Source: Deltaproteobacteria bacterium
Lineage (GTDB): Bacteria; Myxococcota_A; UBA9160; SZUA-336
Reading direction: 5' to 3'
Assembly: GCA_030673955.1 (NCBI GenBank)
Contig: DAOVBF010000030.1
Coordinates: forward strand, 1 to 8,815
DNA: 8,815 bases
Made by a program: the position numbers and the translations under genes. The notes under the pieces were generated by a model. That model did no database searches. It had not been told where the DNA came from and saw nothing but the letters and a program-made list of their open reading frames with translations. Positions within the stretch are counted from its first letter, which is position 1, and each line of letters begins with the position of its first letter. This document shows positions 1-6,100 of this stretch, piece after piece.

Positions 1-1859
1 GCCATTATACCAGGGGCGAGCTGGACGCTGCGCTGCGCGTGGTCGAGGACCCGGCGCTCGAGTCGGATGCCCAGGCGGCCCACCTGCACGCTCAACTGCT
101 CGATGAGCACACGCGCCGTTCGCATTCCCTCGATCGAATCCGCACCATTGCCGCATACCGCTACGCCCTGAGCCTCTCGAGGAACTCGCCGCGGGCGGAG
201 CGCGCGCGCTTGCGCGTGGGCCAGATCCTCCTGGAACTCCGCTTCATCCCGGAAGCGACGGCTGCCTTGCGCGGTCTGCTGGACGCCCGGCCCACCACGC
301 CACGCGGGATCGCCGCGCACATTTCATTTGCGGAGGCCGCCTATCTCGATGGCGAGCCCCAGGTCGCGATCGAGACGATCATGAAGCTGGATTTCCCGGG
401 GCTCTCGCCTGAAGCGCGACGCTGGGCGATCCGGCGCACGGCGGACAGTCTCTTCCAGCTCCAGCGATTTCCGGCGGCGAGCCTCGCCTATCGCAAGATC
501 ATCCACGAGACCATGGAGCAGCAGCTCGTGGATCCGTTCGTGCGGCTGCGCCTCGCCGCCGCCCTCATTCAGACAGGGAGGGCGAGTGAAGCCCAACCGG
601 AGCTGCGGGTCACTGTTTCGTCAGAGGTGCCCAAGAGGCTGGCCGCGCTGGCCAGCCTTCTGCTCGCGCGTACCGCCCGCGAGACGGAGTCGTTCGAAGA
701 AGCTTCTCGGGTCGCCCACGAGGTCCTGCAAATCCTGCCGCGTTCCCCCGAAGCGGCGCTTGGTGCGGTGGAGGTGCTCGAAGCGGAACGCCTCGCGGGC
801 AACGGTGAGCTCGAGCTTCCCGAAGCGGCCCGCGAGCTACTCGATCCGGTTGCGACCACACCGGAGTTCGGACTCCTGGCGTACCGCGTGGCCTCGGTCC
901 CCGGACCCAACGGCTCCGAGGCCAAGGTCCGGAGCTGGCTCGGAAATCTGCTGAACACGCTGCCCGAGGGCGCCGTGCGGGAGCTCACGCACGACGACCT
1001 CGCCCAGCGCCTACAGGCGCACCTCAAGGGGGTGTACGAGGGCACGGAGAAGCCGGATCCCGCCATACTCGAAGATGTCGAAAAATACCTGCGCCCGAGC
1101 CTCATGGACGAGAACGCCCTGCTCGTCGGTCTGGAGGCGTTCTACCGCTCAGGAAGGTGGAGAAGCTGCATGCGCTGGGGACACGCGCTGTACAAACGCG
1201 AGGTGCGGCCCATCCGTCGAGGGCTAGGCGCTTGGCGAGAGGTGCAGTGCAAGCAGGCCCAGGAACCGGAACTCGTGTCGGCGCAGCGCCTACTGGATGC
1301 AGCGGACAGCGGAAAATCGGGGCCGTTTGCCCTGGCGCTCACTTCGCTGGCCGCGGAGCAGATGCTGCAGCGTGACCAGCTCCCGAAAGCCGTGCGGGTC
1401 TACGAGCAGGCCGTTGAAGCGGTCGCCGAGCCCCGGCTCCTTGGTCCGAGCTTGCTCCGGTTGGGCGAGCTTCAGCTCGCGCTGGGAGAGCTCAACCTCG
1501 GCATGCGACGGCTCTTGCGCGGATTGTCGTTGATGGACCAAGACGAGACCGTAAGCGATCCCTTCCGCAAGGCCGGAATTGTCGCGCTGGGCCGGGCGCT
1601 CACGCACACGAAAAAGACGAGATCGAGCCAGGCCGCGAGGCTCTTGAAACGCGAGCGCGGGCGGGCCGAGCAATGGTGGAAGCCCGCATACGCATACCTG
1701 GGTTTCCGTGCGGGCGTCGGACCGGCGCCGGAAGGTGACGATCTCTTCTCACGCGCCGCATCACAGATCAAGCAGGCCGATCACCTGGAATCGCGTATCA
1801 AGAAGCTCGTGGGTGAGAGCCAGCGCTCGGCTCTGAAAGGAAAGGAGAACCCAGGTTGA
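1..1859 (+). CDS. TPR-type helical repeat protein, 5' end outside window
   Basis: This is a large protein of helix-turn-helix repeats whose function I do not recognise. The reading frame is open from the left edge (first full codon at base 3, reading HYTRGELDAALRVVED), so the true start lies upstream. The internal GTG at 39 is unlikely to be the start, because repeat-like sequence precedes it. TPR-like helical pairs are clearest at about 150-620, 640-780 and 1320-1520, for example AVRVYEQAVEAV and LGELQLALGELNLGMRRL. The protein is rich in Ala, Leu, Arg and Glu, and the visible part has no membrane segment. The C-terminus is short, charged and probably disordered (RSALKGKENPG). Its stop overlaps the TTG start of the sigma-54 regulator, so the two are very likely co-transcribed and translationally coupled. 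A scaffold or regulatory partner in flagellar assembly is inferred only from this context. A signal peptide cannot be judged without the N-terminus. Confidence 0.8.
   Translation, partial: HYTRGELDAALRVVEDPALESDAQAAHLHAQLLDEHTRRSHSLDRIRTIAAYRYALSLSRNSPRAERARLRVGQILLELRFIPEATAALRGLLDARPTTPRGIAAHISFAEAAYLDGEPQVAIETIMKLDFPGLSPEARRWAIRRTADSLFQLQRFPAASLAYRKIIHETMEQQLVDPFVRLRLAAALIQTGRASEAQPELRVTVSSEVPKRLAALASLLLARTARETESFEEASRVAHEVLQILPRSPEAALGAVEVLEAERLAGNGELELPEAARELLDPVATTPEFGLLAYRVASVPGPNGSEAKVRSWLGNLLNTLPEGAVRELTHDDLAQRLQAHLKGVYEGTEKPDPAILEDVEKYLRPSLMDENALLVGLEAFYRSGRWRSCMRWGHALYKREVRPIRRGLGAWREVQCKQAQEPELVSAQRLLDAADSGKSGPFALALTSLAAEQMLQRDQLPKAVRVYEQAVEAVAEPRLLGPSLLRLGELQLALGELNLGMRRLLRGLSLMDQDETVSDPFRKAGIVALGRALTHTKKTRSSQAARLLKRERGRAEQWWKPAYAYLGFRAGVGPAPEGDDLFSRAASQIKQADHLESRIKKLVGESQRSALKGKENPG
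1842..1847 (+). promoter_or_regulatory. Ribosome binding site deciding the TTG start of the regulator
   Basis: AAGGAG lies 8 bases before the TTG at 1856, inside the last codons of the TPR gene. The strong match and good spacing support TTG as the initiator. The stop of the upstream gene and the TTG share four bases (TTGA), a usual arrangement for translational coupling. Confidence 0.7.
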
Positions 1860-3259
1860 TCGGGCTTCTGGATCTCGCCGAACAGGGCCTCGTCAAGGCC
1901 GCGCTCGACGCGAGGGGACACTGTACGTCGCCTTTTGCGGGACCCGAGGAAGCCATCCGAGAGGTTGTCGGGGGGGCAGTCGAGGCCCTGATCGTGGAAA
2001 CCACCAGCGTGGACGCGCGCGTCCGCGAGCTATTGCTTGCGACCGGTTCCCATGCGGTGCCCACGCTCGTGGTGGCACGTGATCGAAGCGTTGGGGTCGC
2101 GGTGGATACGCTGCGCGCCGGGGCCACCGACTACCTGGCGGTTCCTTTCGAATACGAGAGCCTGCTGCGTGCGGTCGACCGTCTGATTGACCAGTCCTGC
2201 GCGTCCGCGGTGCTCCACCACCCCTCGCAGCCATTTATTACACAGGATCCTGACACACTGGCCACGCTCGAGCTTCTGCGGTCCGTGGCCGCGAGCGACG
2301 CTACGATCCTGATCGAGGGTGAAAGTGGTACGGGTAAGGAGTTGCTCGCGCAGCTCGTGCATCGGGCCTCGCCCCGTCGCAACCGGGAGCTCATCTCCAT
2401 CAATTGCGCAGCGCTGCCGGCAGGATTGCTCGAGAGTGAACTCTTCGGACACGAGCGGGGCGCTTTCACGGGCGCCCTCTCGCGGGTGATCGGGAAGTTC
2501 GAGCTCGCCCACGGTACGACCATCCTGCTGGACGAGATCGGAGAGCTCGAACCGTCGCTCCAGCCCAAGCTCCTGCGCGTGATCCAGGAGAAGCAGGTGC
2601 AGCGTATCGGGGCGCGCCGTCCGATCCGCGTCGACTTCCGTCTCGTGACCACCACGAACCGCGATCTCGCAGCGGACGTACGCGCAGGTCGTTTCCGTGA
2701 AGACCTCTTCTACCGGATCAACGTACTGCCGGTCCGACTTACGCCCCTGCGTGAGCGCATCGGCGATGTACCGCTGCTGGTACAGCACTTCGCACACCAG
2801 CATGCGCGACCCGGCCAGCCCTCCCTTTTGTTCCCGGACGACACCATCGAGGCACTGTGCCAATACGACTGGCCCGGAAATGTGCGAGAGCTCGAAAACT
2901 TGGTGGCGCGCTTGGCTCTCACCCTCGGAAAGCAGCTGGTATCTCCTGCAGATCTGGAATTCCTCAGTACGCAGCCATCGCTGCAAACGCAGGCTGGTGA
3001 CATCCCCCCACCCTTCCGAACAATCCGCGAGATGGAGCGCTGGCTCATCGTCCAGACTCTTACACGCCGTATGGGAAATCGAACCCAGGCAGCACGTGAT
3101 CTCGGCATCAGCTTACGCACGCTGCGCAATAAGATTCACGAGTACCACATCGTTGAACCGGAGACCCTCCCACGTACGGGCGGTGCTTCCTCTGACTCGG
3201 CGAAGCCGGCCGGCAGACCTCGCCCAGCAAGTTCTAACCGGGCAGAAGCTGCCGGGTGA
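1856..3259 (+). CDS. Sigma-54-dependent flagellar transcriptional activator (FlbD/FlrC/FleQ class) with degenerate receiver
   Basis: This is a bacterial enhancer-binding protein of 467 residues that uses ATP to open sigma-54 promoters. Residues 1-112 resemble a receiver domain but lack key residues: Glu48 sits where the phospho-acceptor Asp belongs, Val73 replaces the conserved Thr/Ser, and Val96 replaces the Lys of the KPF motif (here VPF). Residues 128-370 are the AAA+ domain, with Walker A GESGTGKE (155-162), sigma-54 contact loop GAFTGA (202-207), Walker B ILLDEIGE (223-230), TTTNRDL (265-271), FREDLFYRINV (280-290) and WPGNVREL (339-346). Residues 391-430 form a Fis-type helix-turn-helix (GNRTQAARDLGISLRTLRNK), close to those of FlbD and FlrC. 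A 37-residue Pro/Ser/Ala-rich tail follows. The start is TTG, supported by a strong ribosome binding site. The position directly before a sigma-54 promoter and flgB argues that it drives that operon. I cannot assign one ortholog name, because FlbD, FlrC and FleQ overlap in these features. Confidence 0.93.
   Translation: MIGLLDLAEQGLVKAALDARGHCTSPFAGPEEAIREVVGGAVEALIVETTSVDARVRELLLATGSHAVPTLVVARDRSVGVAVDTLRAGATDYLAVPFEYESLLRAVDRLIDQSCASAVLHHPSQPFITQDPDTLATLELLRSVAASDATILIEGESGTGKELLAQLVHRASPRRNRELISINCAALPAGLLESELFGHERGAFTGALSRVIGKFELAHGTTILLDEIGELEPSLQPKLLRVIQEKQVQRIGARRPIRVDFRLVTTTNRDLAADVRAGRFREDLFYRINVLPVRLTPLRERIGDVPLLVQHFAHQHARPGQPSLLFPDDTIEALCQYDWPGNVRELENLVARLALTLGKQLVSPADLEFLSTQPSLQTQAGDIPPPFRTIREMERWLIVQTLTRRMGNRTQAARDLGISLRTLRNKIHEYHIVEPETLPRTGGASSDSAKPAGRPRPASSNRAEAAG
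3237..3257 (+). promoter_or_regulatory. Partial palindrome, candidate enhancer site for the upstream activator
   Basis: Arms ACCGGGCAG (3237-3245) and CTGCCGGGT (3249-3257) are inverted repeats matching at 8 of 9 positions around a 3-base centre. The centre is about 107 bp before the transcription start predicted from the sigma-54 promoter, a usual distance for an enhancer-binding protein. A related half-site, CCGGCAG, occurs at 3210-3216. The site overlaps the last codons of the regulator gene. No T-run follows, so it does not look like a terminator. Binding by the regulator is inferred. Confidence 0.45.
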
Positions 3260-3282
3260 TCCCCGAACTGATGACGCGGCTG

Positions 3283-3304
3283 GTCACGAAACACAACTCG
3301 TGTC
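3283..3304 (+). repeat. Short imperfect inverted repeat in the flgB upstream region
   Basis: GTCACGA (3283-3289) and TCGTGTC (3298-3304) pair at 6 of 7 positions across an 8-base spacer. The repeat lies between the proposed enhancer palindrome and the sigma-54 promoter. It could be a second operator, or chance in GC-rich DNA. Confidence 0.25.
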
Positions 3305-3327
3305 GGCCCCTGGAGCCTACAAGTCCC

Positions 3328-3343
3328 TGGCACGACGATTGCT
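3328..3343 (+). promoter_or_regulatory. Sigma-54 (RpoN) promoter of the flgB operon
   Basis: TGGCACG-ACGA-TTGCT matches the established -24/-12 consensus TGGCACG-N4-TTGCW at every defined position. GG is at 3329-3330, GC is at 3341-3342, and the required 12-base phasing is present. Transcription should start near 3354, giving a leader of about 30 bases to the flgB ATG. It is the only such match I found on the + strand of the window. A sigma-54 activator gene ends 68 bases upstream, which strongly supports function. Confidence 0.88.
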
Positions 3344-3365
3344 GTCTGGATCCCTTAGAAAAGCC

Positions 3366-3370
3366 AGGAG
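3366..3370 (+). promoter_or_regulatory. Ribosome binding site of flgB
   Basis: AGGAG lies 13 bases before the ATG at 3384 and only 4 bases before an in-frame GTG at 3375. Neither spacing is ideal. Protein alignment favours the ATG. Confidence 0.5.
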
Positions 3371-3383
3371 AAAAGTGCCCGCC

Positions 3384-3773
3384 ATGCCACTCATAGAGGA
3401 TCCGATCGCGAAGCTGGTCGAGCAGGTGCTCGGTTTCCGAAACCAGCGCCACGAAGTGATCGCCTCGAACATCGCCAACGCGAACACACCAGGCTACAAG
3501 GCATTTGATGTGATTCTTCGGGAACGTGTGGACGGGATGAAGCCACTGGAGCCCACCCGGACCCACGCGCGCCACCTGTCGCAGAGCGAGTCGACGACGT
3601 CAGAGAGCATTCGACTCGAGCGCTCGCGCGAGCCGGCGCGGTTGGACGGCAACAACGTCTCGTTGGACCAGGAACTCGGAAAGCTCCTGGAGAACCGTGT
3701 CATGTATGAGGTTGGGATGGAGCTCAGGGATCGCTGGGGAGGCCTCAAGAAGATCGCGAGGGAGGTGCGATGA
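3384..3773 (+). CDS. flgB: Flagellar basal-body proximal rod protein FlgB
   Basis: FlgB is a component of the proximal rod that links the MS ring to the rest of the axial structure in the periplasm, exported by the flagellar type III system. The predicted protein has 129 residues, close to the usual 130-140. The hallmark rod-family motif NIANANTPGYKA lies at about residues 29-40. The C-terminal region LDGNNVSLDQELGKLLENRV is the conserved FlgB helix that packs in the rod. The ATG at 3384 is chosen because the spacing from Met to NIANA equals that of E. coli FlgB as I recall it (28 residues). An in-frame GTG at 3375 would add three residues. As expected for rod proteins, there is no cleavable signal peptide. 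It is the first gene of the operon behind the sigma-54 promoter, and its stop overlaps the flgC start (ATGA). Confidence 0.95.
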   Translation: MPLIEDPIAKLVEQVLGFRNQRHEVIASNIANANTPGYKAFDVILRERVDGMKPLEPTRTHARHLSQSESTTSESIRLERSREPARLDGNNVSLDQELGKLLENRVMYEVGMELRDRWGGLKKIAREVR

Positions 3774-4201
3774 GTTTCTTTGCATCACTGAAAGTGAGCG
3801 GCTCGGCCCTAACGGCGGAGCGGTTTCGCGTGGATCTGGCGAGCGCCAATCTGGCCAACGCAAACTCCACCCGGTCCGCGGAGGGTGGACCGTATCGCCG
3901 CCGTGATCCGGTCTTGCAGGCGATTCCGCTCGCCGGCAGCTTCGGATCGGAGTTAGACCGGGCGGTGCGCATGGTTAACGTGCGCCGCGTCGCCATCGAT
4001 CTCCGCCCGCCGCGAGAGGTTTTCAACCCATCGCACCCGGACGCGGACGCGCAAGGCATCGTGCGGCTGCCGAACGTCCAGATCGTCGAGGAGACGGTCA
4101 ACCTCATGAACGCTTCTCGAGCATACGAGGCCAACCTCGCCGCAATCAACACGAGCCGTGAGATGGCGGAGCGCGCGATGCGCATGGGTAGGGGTAGCTG
4201 A
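3770..4201 (+). CDS. flgC: Flagellar basal-body proximal rod protein FlgC
   Basis: FlgC is a second proximal rod subunit of the periplasmic axial structure. It has 143 residues, a normal length. Visible family features are an N-terminal SGSALTAERFRVDLASANLA segment followed by NANSTRSAEGGPYRRRDPV, then the central NPSHPDADAQGIVRLPNVQI segment, and the C-terminal ETVNLMNASRAYEANLAAIN helix shared by rod, hook and hook-associated proteins. The start ATG overlaps the flgB stop by four bases (ATGA), with GGAGG just upstream. The stop overlaps the fliE start by one base. Tight coupling with flgB and fliE fits the need for these rod parts together. No missing or broken segment is seen. Confidence 0.96.
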   Translation: MSFFASLKVSGSALTAERFRVDLASANLANANSTRSAEGGPYRRRDPVLQAIPLAGSFGSELDRAVRMVNVRRVAIDLRPPREVFNPSHPDADAQGIVRLPNVQIVEETVNLMNASRAYEANLAAINTSREMAERAMRMGRGS

Positions 4202-4488
4202 TGCCGATCAACCCGATCGGAGCCGGAAACGTTACGAGCCAGGGAACCGAGCGCAGCGAGCGGGGCGGCGAGCGTTTCGCCGCATCCTTGGCCCAGTTCC
4301 TCAAGGATGCAAACAGCGATCAGACCGAAGCCGCGAAGGAAATCAAGCGGCTGGTCGTCGATGGCGAGGGGTCGGTCCACGAGGCGATGGTCGCGATGAA
4401 CAAGGCGGAAGGGTCCTTCCGCCTTCTCATGGAGATGCGAAACCGCCTCGTCGATGGAATAAACCGCCTCTTGCAGACGCGGGGATAG
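4201..4488 (+). CDS. fliE: Flagellar hook-basal body complex protein FliE
   Basis: FliE forms the junction between the MS ring (FliF) and the proximal rod, and is among the first substrates of the export apparatus. The protein has 95 residues, slightly short of the roughly 104 usual in enterics, mainly because of a brief N-terminus. The conserved C-terminal pattern is present: GSVHEAMVAMNKAEGSFRLL followed by MEMRNRLVDGINRLLQ. It corresponds to the family signature around LHDVM...KA...F...VRNKLV..Y. The usual Tyr near the end is replaced in the run DGINRLL. The start ATG shares its A with the flgC stop, and AGGGG sits 6 bases upstream. The stop is one base before the fliF start. Confidence 0.93.
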   Translation: MPINPIGAGNVTSQGTERSERGGERFAASLAQFLKDANSDQTEAAKEIKRLVVDGEGSVHEAMVAMNKAEGSFRLLMEMRNRLVDGINRLLQTRG

Positions 4489-4489
4489 C

Positions 4490-6100
4490 ATGCCCGGCCT
4501 GTTGTCAGGACTCGAAAGGCTTCCGCAGCAGCTCGCTGTCTTCTGGAAGGGCTTGAGCGGCGCACAACGATTCGCGTTCGTCTCCATTGCACTCATGACC
4601 TTCGGTGGGGTAGCGCTGCTCGTGAACATCGCCGGGGAGCAGCAGTACGCCGTCCTGTATTCCGATCTCTCGCCAGAGGACTCCGCCAAGATCGTCGACG
4701 AGCTGTCGACCGGACAGGTCCCTTTCAAGCTGACGCACGCCGGCACCACCGTGCAGGTACCTCTCGAGCGCGTTTACGACGTCCGCCTGGAGCTGGCCGC
4801 CAAGGGCATGCCTACCTCCGGACCGATCGGTTTCGAGGTCTTCGATGGAAACGGCCTGGGGATGACCCCCTTCCAGCAGCGCGTGAACTTTCGCCGAGCA
4901 CTCGAGGGAGAGCTAGCGAGGACCATCTCCCGACTCGCTCCCGTGCAGTCCGCTCGCGTACACATCACCATACCCGAAAAGACGGTCTTCCAACGTGACA
5001 AGGTAAAGCCACGTGCAGCGGTGGTCCTGAACCTGCTCCGCGGTCAGTCCCTGAGTGGCACGGAGGCCAGTGGCATCGCTCATCTCCTCTCCGGCTCCGT
5101 CGAAGGACTGGAGGCAAACCAGATCACCCTGCTGGACTCCACGGGTCGACTCCTGGCACGGCCCGGCTCAGAAGACGGTGACGTGCTGGCGGCCGAGGCG
5201 CTGGATGTGCAACGCGGGATCGAACGGGATCTCGCCCGGCGCGCAGAGACACTGCTCGATGCTGCACTGGGCAGTGGAAAAGCCGTGGTGACCGTATCTG
5301 CCGCGATCAATACGCGGCGCTTCGAGGAGACGCAGGAACGTGTCAACCCTGATGAGTCTGCGGTCTTAAGCGAGCAGCGTGTCGAGGAAAGCCGCTCGGA
5401 GCCCTCGGGCTTCGCCGGCGGAGTGCCCGGAGCGGCCGCCAACGTGCCAGGCGGCCCCGGAGCGGAGGTGGCTTCGCTGCAGCCGAGCACAGAGACAGTC
5501 ACGCGTGAGACCCTCAACTTCGATATCAGCCGGAGCTCGAGCCGCACGATCGTGCCCATGGGGCAGATCCAGCGACTTTCGATCGCAGTCATGGTCGACG
5601 GAACCTACACCACGCCCGCGGTCGCAGAGGGCGAAGAGCCGGCCAGCCCGGAGTATCAGCCGCGAGCCCCAGCGGAGATCCAGCAAATCACGGAGATCGT
5701 GAAGCGCGCGGTCGGCTTCGACGCCGAGCGAGGCGATCTCATCGAGGTACAGAACTTCCCGTTCCGCTCGCCCTTGGAGGACTTCCCGGCCCAGAACGTT
5801 CCGTTCTGGAAGAGCCCGGAGCTTTTCGTCCTGCTTCCCACGGTCGGCCGGGTGGTCACGCTGCTCGGGGGCCTCGCACTGCTCGCCCTGCTGGTCATTC
5901 GGCCGGCGCTCGGACAGCTCACGTCCCTCCCGGGCGTCGCCGGCGGCGGTATGGGCGGGATTCCCGGTGGGCCCGGAGGGATGGGTCTGACACCGGAGCA
6001 GCAAGCCCTCGAGATCAAGGCCGCAGAGCTGGCGATTCCCATCAGCAAGGAGCAGGCCAAGACCGTGGCTGACGCGATCAGGACATGGCTGCGCGAGTAA
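4490..6100 (+). CDS. fliF: Flagellar MS-ring protein FliF
   Basis: FliF oligomerises in the inner membrane to form the MS ring, which holds the rod, the export gate and the FliG rotor. The protein has 536 residues, within the family range. Two membrane segments are visible, at about 27-47 and 446-470, enclosing a large periplasmic region. Ring-building segments include MTPFQQRVNFRRALEGELAR (125-144), SARVHITIPEKTVF (154-167) and the HLLSGSVEGL stretch near 198. The later motif NFDISRSSSRTIVPMGQIQR (343-362) and VGFDAERGDLIEVQNFPF (408-425) are typical of the family. A Gly/Pro/Ala-rich loop lies at about 307-325, and a Gly/Met-rich cytosolic linker at 483-499. The C-terminal helix AKTVADAIRTWLRE matches the FliG-binding tail. 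The gene overlaps fliG by 16 bases. Confidence 0.97.
   Translation: MPGLLSGLERLPQQLAVFWKGLSGAQRFAFVSIALMTFGGVALLVNIAGEQQYAVLYSDLSPEDSAKIVDELSTGQVPFKLTHAGTTVQVPLERVYDVRLELAAKGMPTSGPIGFEVFDGNGLGMTPFQQRVNFRRALEGELARTISRLAPVQSARVHITIPEKTVFQRDKVKPRAAVVLNLLRGQSLSGTEASGIAHLLSGSVEGLEANQITLLDSTGRLLARPGSEDGDVLAAEALDVQRGIERDLARRAETLLDAALGSGKAVVTVSAAINTRRFEETQERVNPDESAVLSEQRVEESRSEPSGFAGGVPGAAANVPGGPGAEVASLQPSTETVTRETLNFDISRSSSRTIVPMGQIQRLSIAVMVDGTYTTPAVAEGEEPASPEYQPRAPAEIQQITEIVKRAVGFDAERGDLIEVQNFPFRSPLEDFPAQNVPFWKSPELFVLLPTVGRVVTLLGGLALLALLVIRPALGQLTSLPGVAGGGMGGIPGGPGGMGLTPEQQALEIKAAELAIPISKEQAKTVADAIRTWLRE

Noticed and set aside
39..41. GTG at 39 as the true start of the TPR protein
   Set aside because: The frame is open further upstream and encodes repeat-like sequence, so the gene begins before the window.
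2030..2986. A 318-codon reverse-strand open frame opposite the regulator
   Set aside because: It is antisense to conserved AAA+ motifs and has no domain pattern of its own.
3237..3257. Rho-independent terminator between the regulator and flgB
   Set aside because: The hairpin is imperfect, overlaps the stop codon and is not followed by a T-run.
2697..3773. A 358-codon open frame running out of frame through the end of the regulator gene and in frame into flgB
   Set aside because: Only the last 129 codons resemble a known protein (FlgB). The upstream part is a Ser/Arg-rich shadow of the regulator frame, with no family features.
3745..4749. A 334-codon reverse-strand open frame across flgC, fliE and the start of fliF
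   Set aside because: It lies opposite three well-supported genes, has shadow-like composition with no recognisable domain, and is expected in GC-rich DNA.
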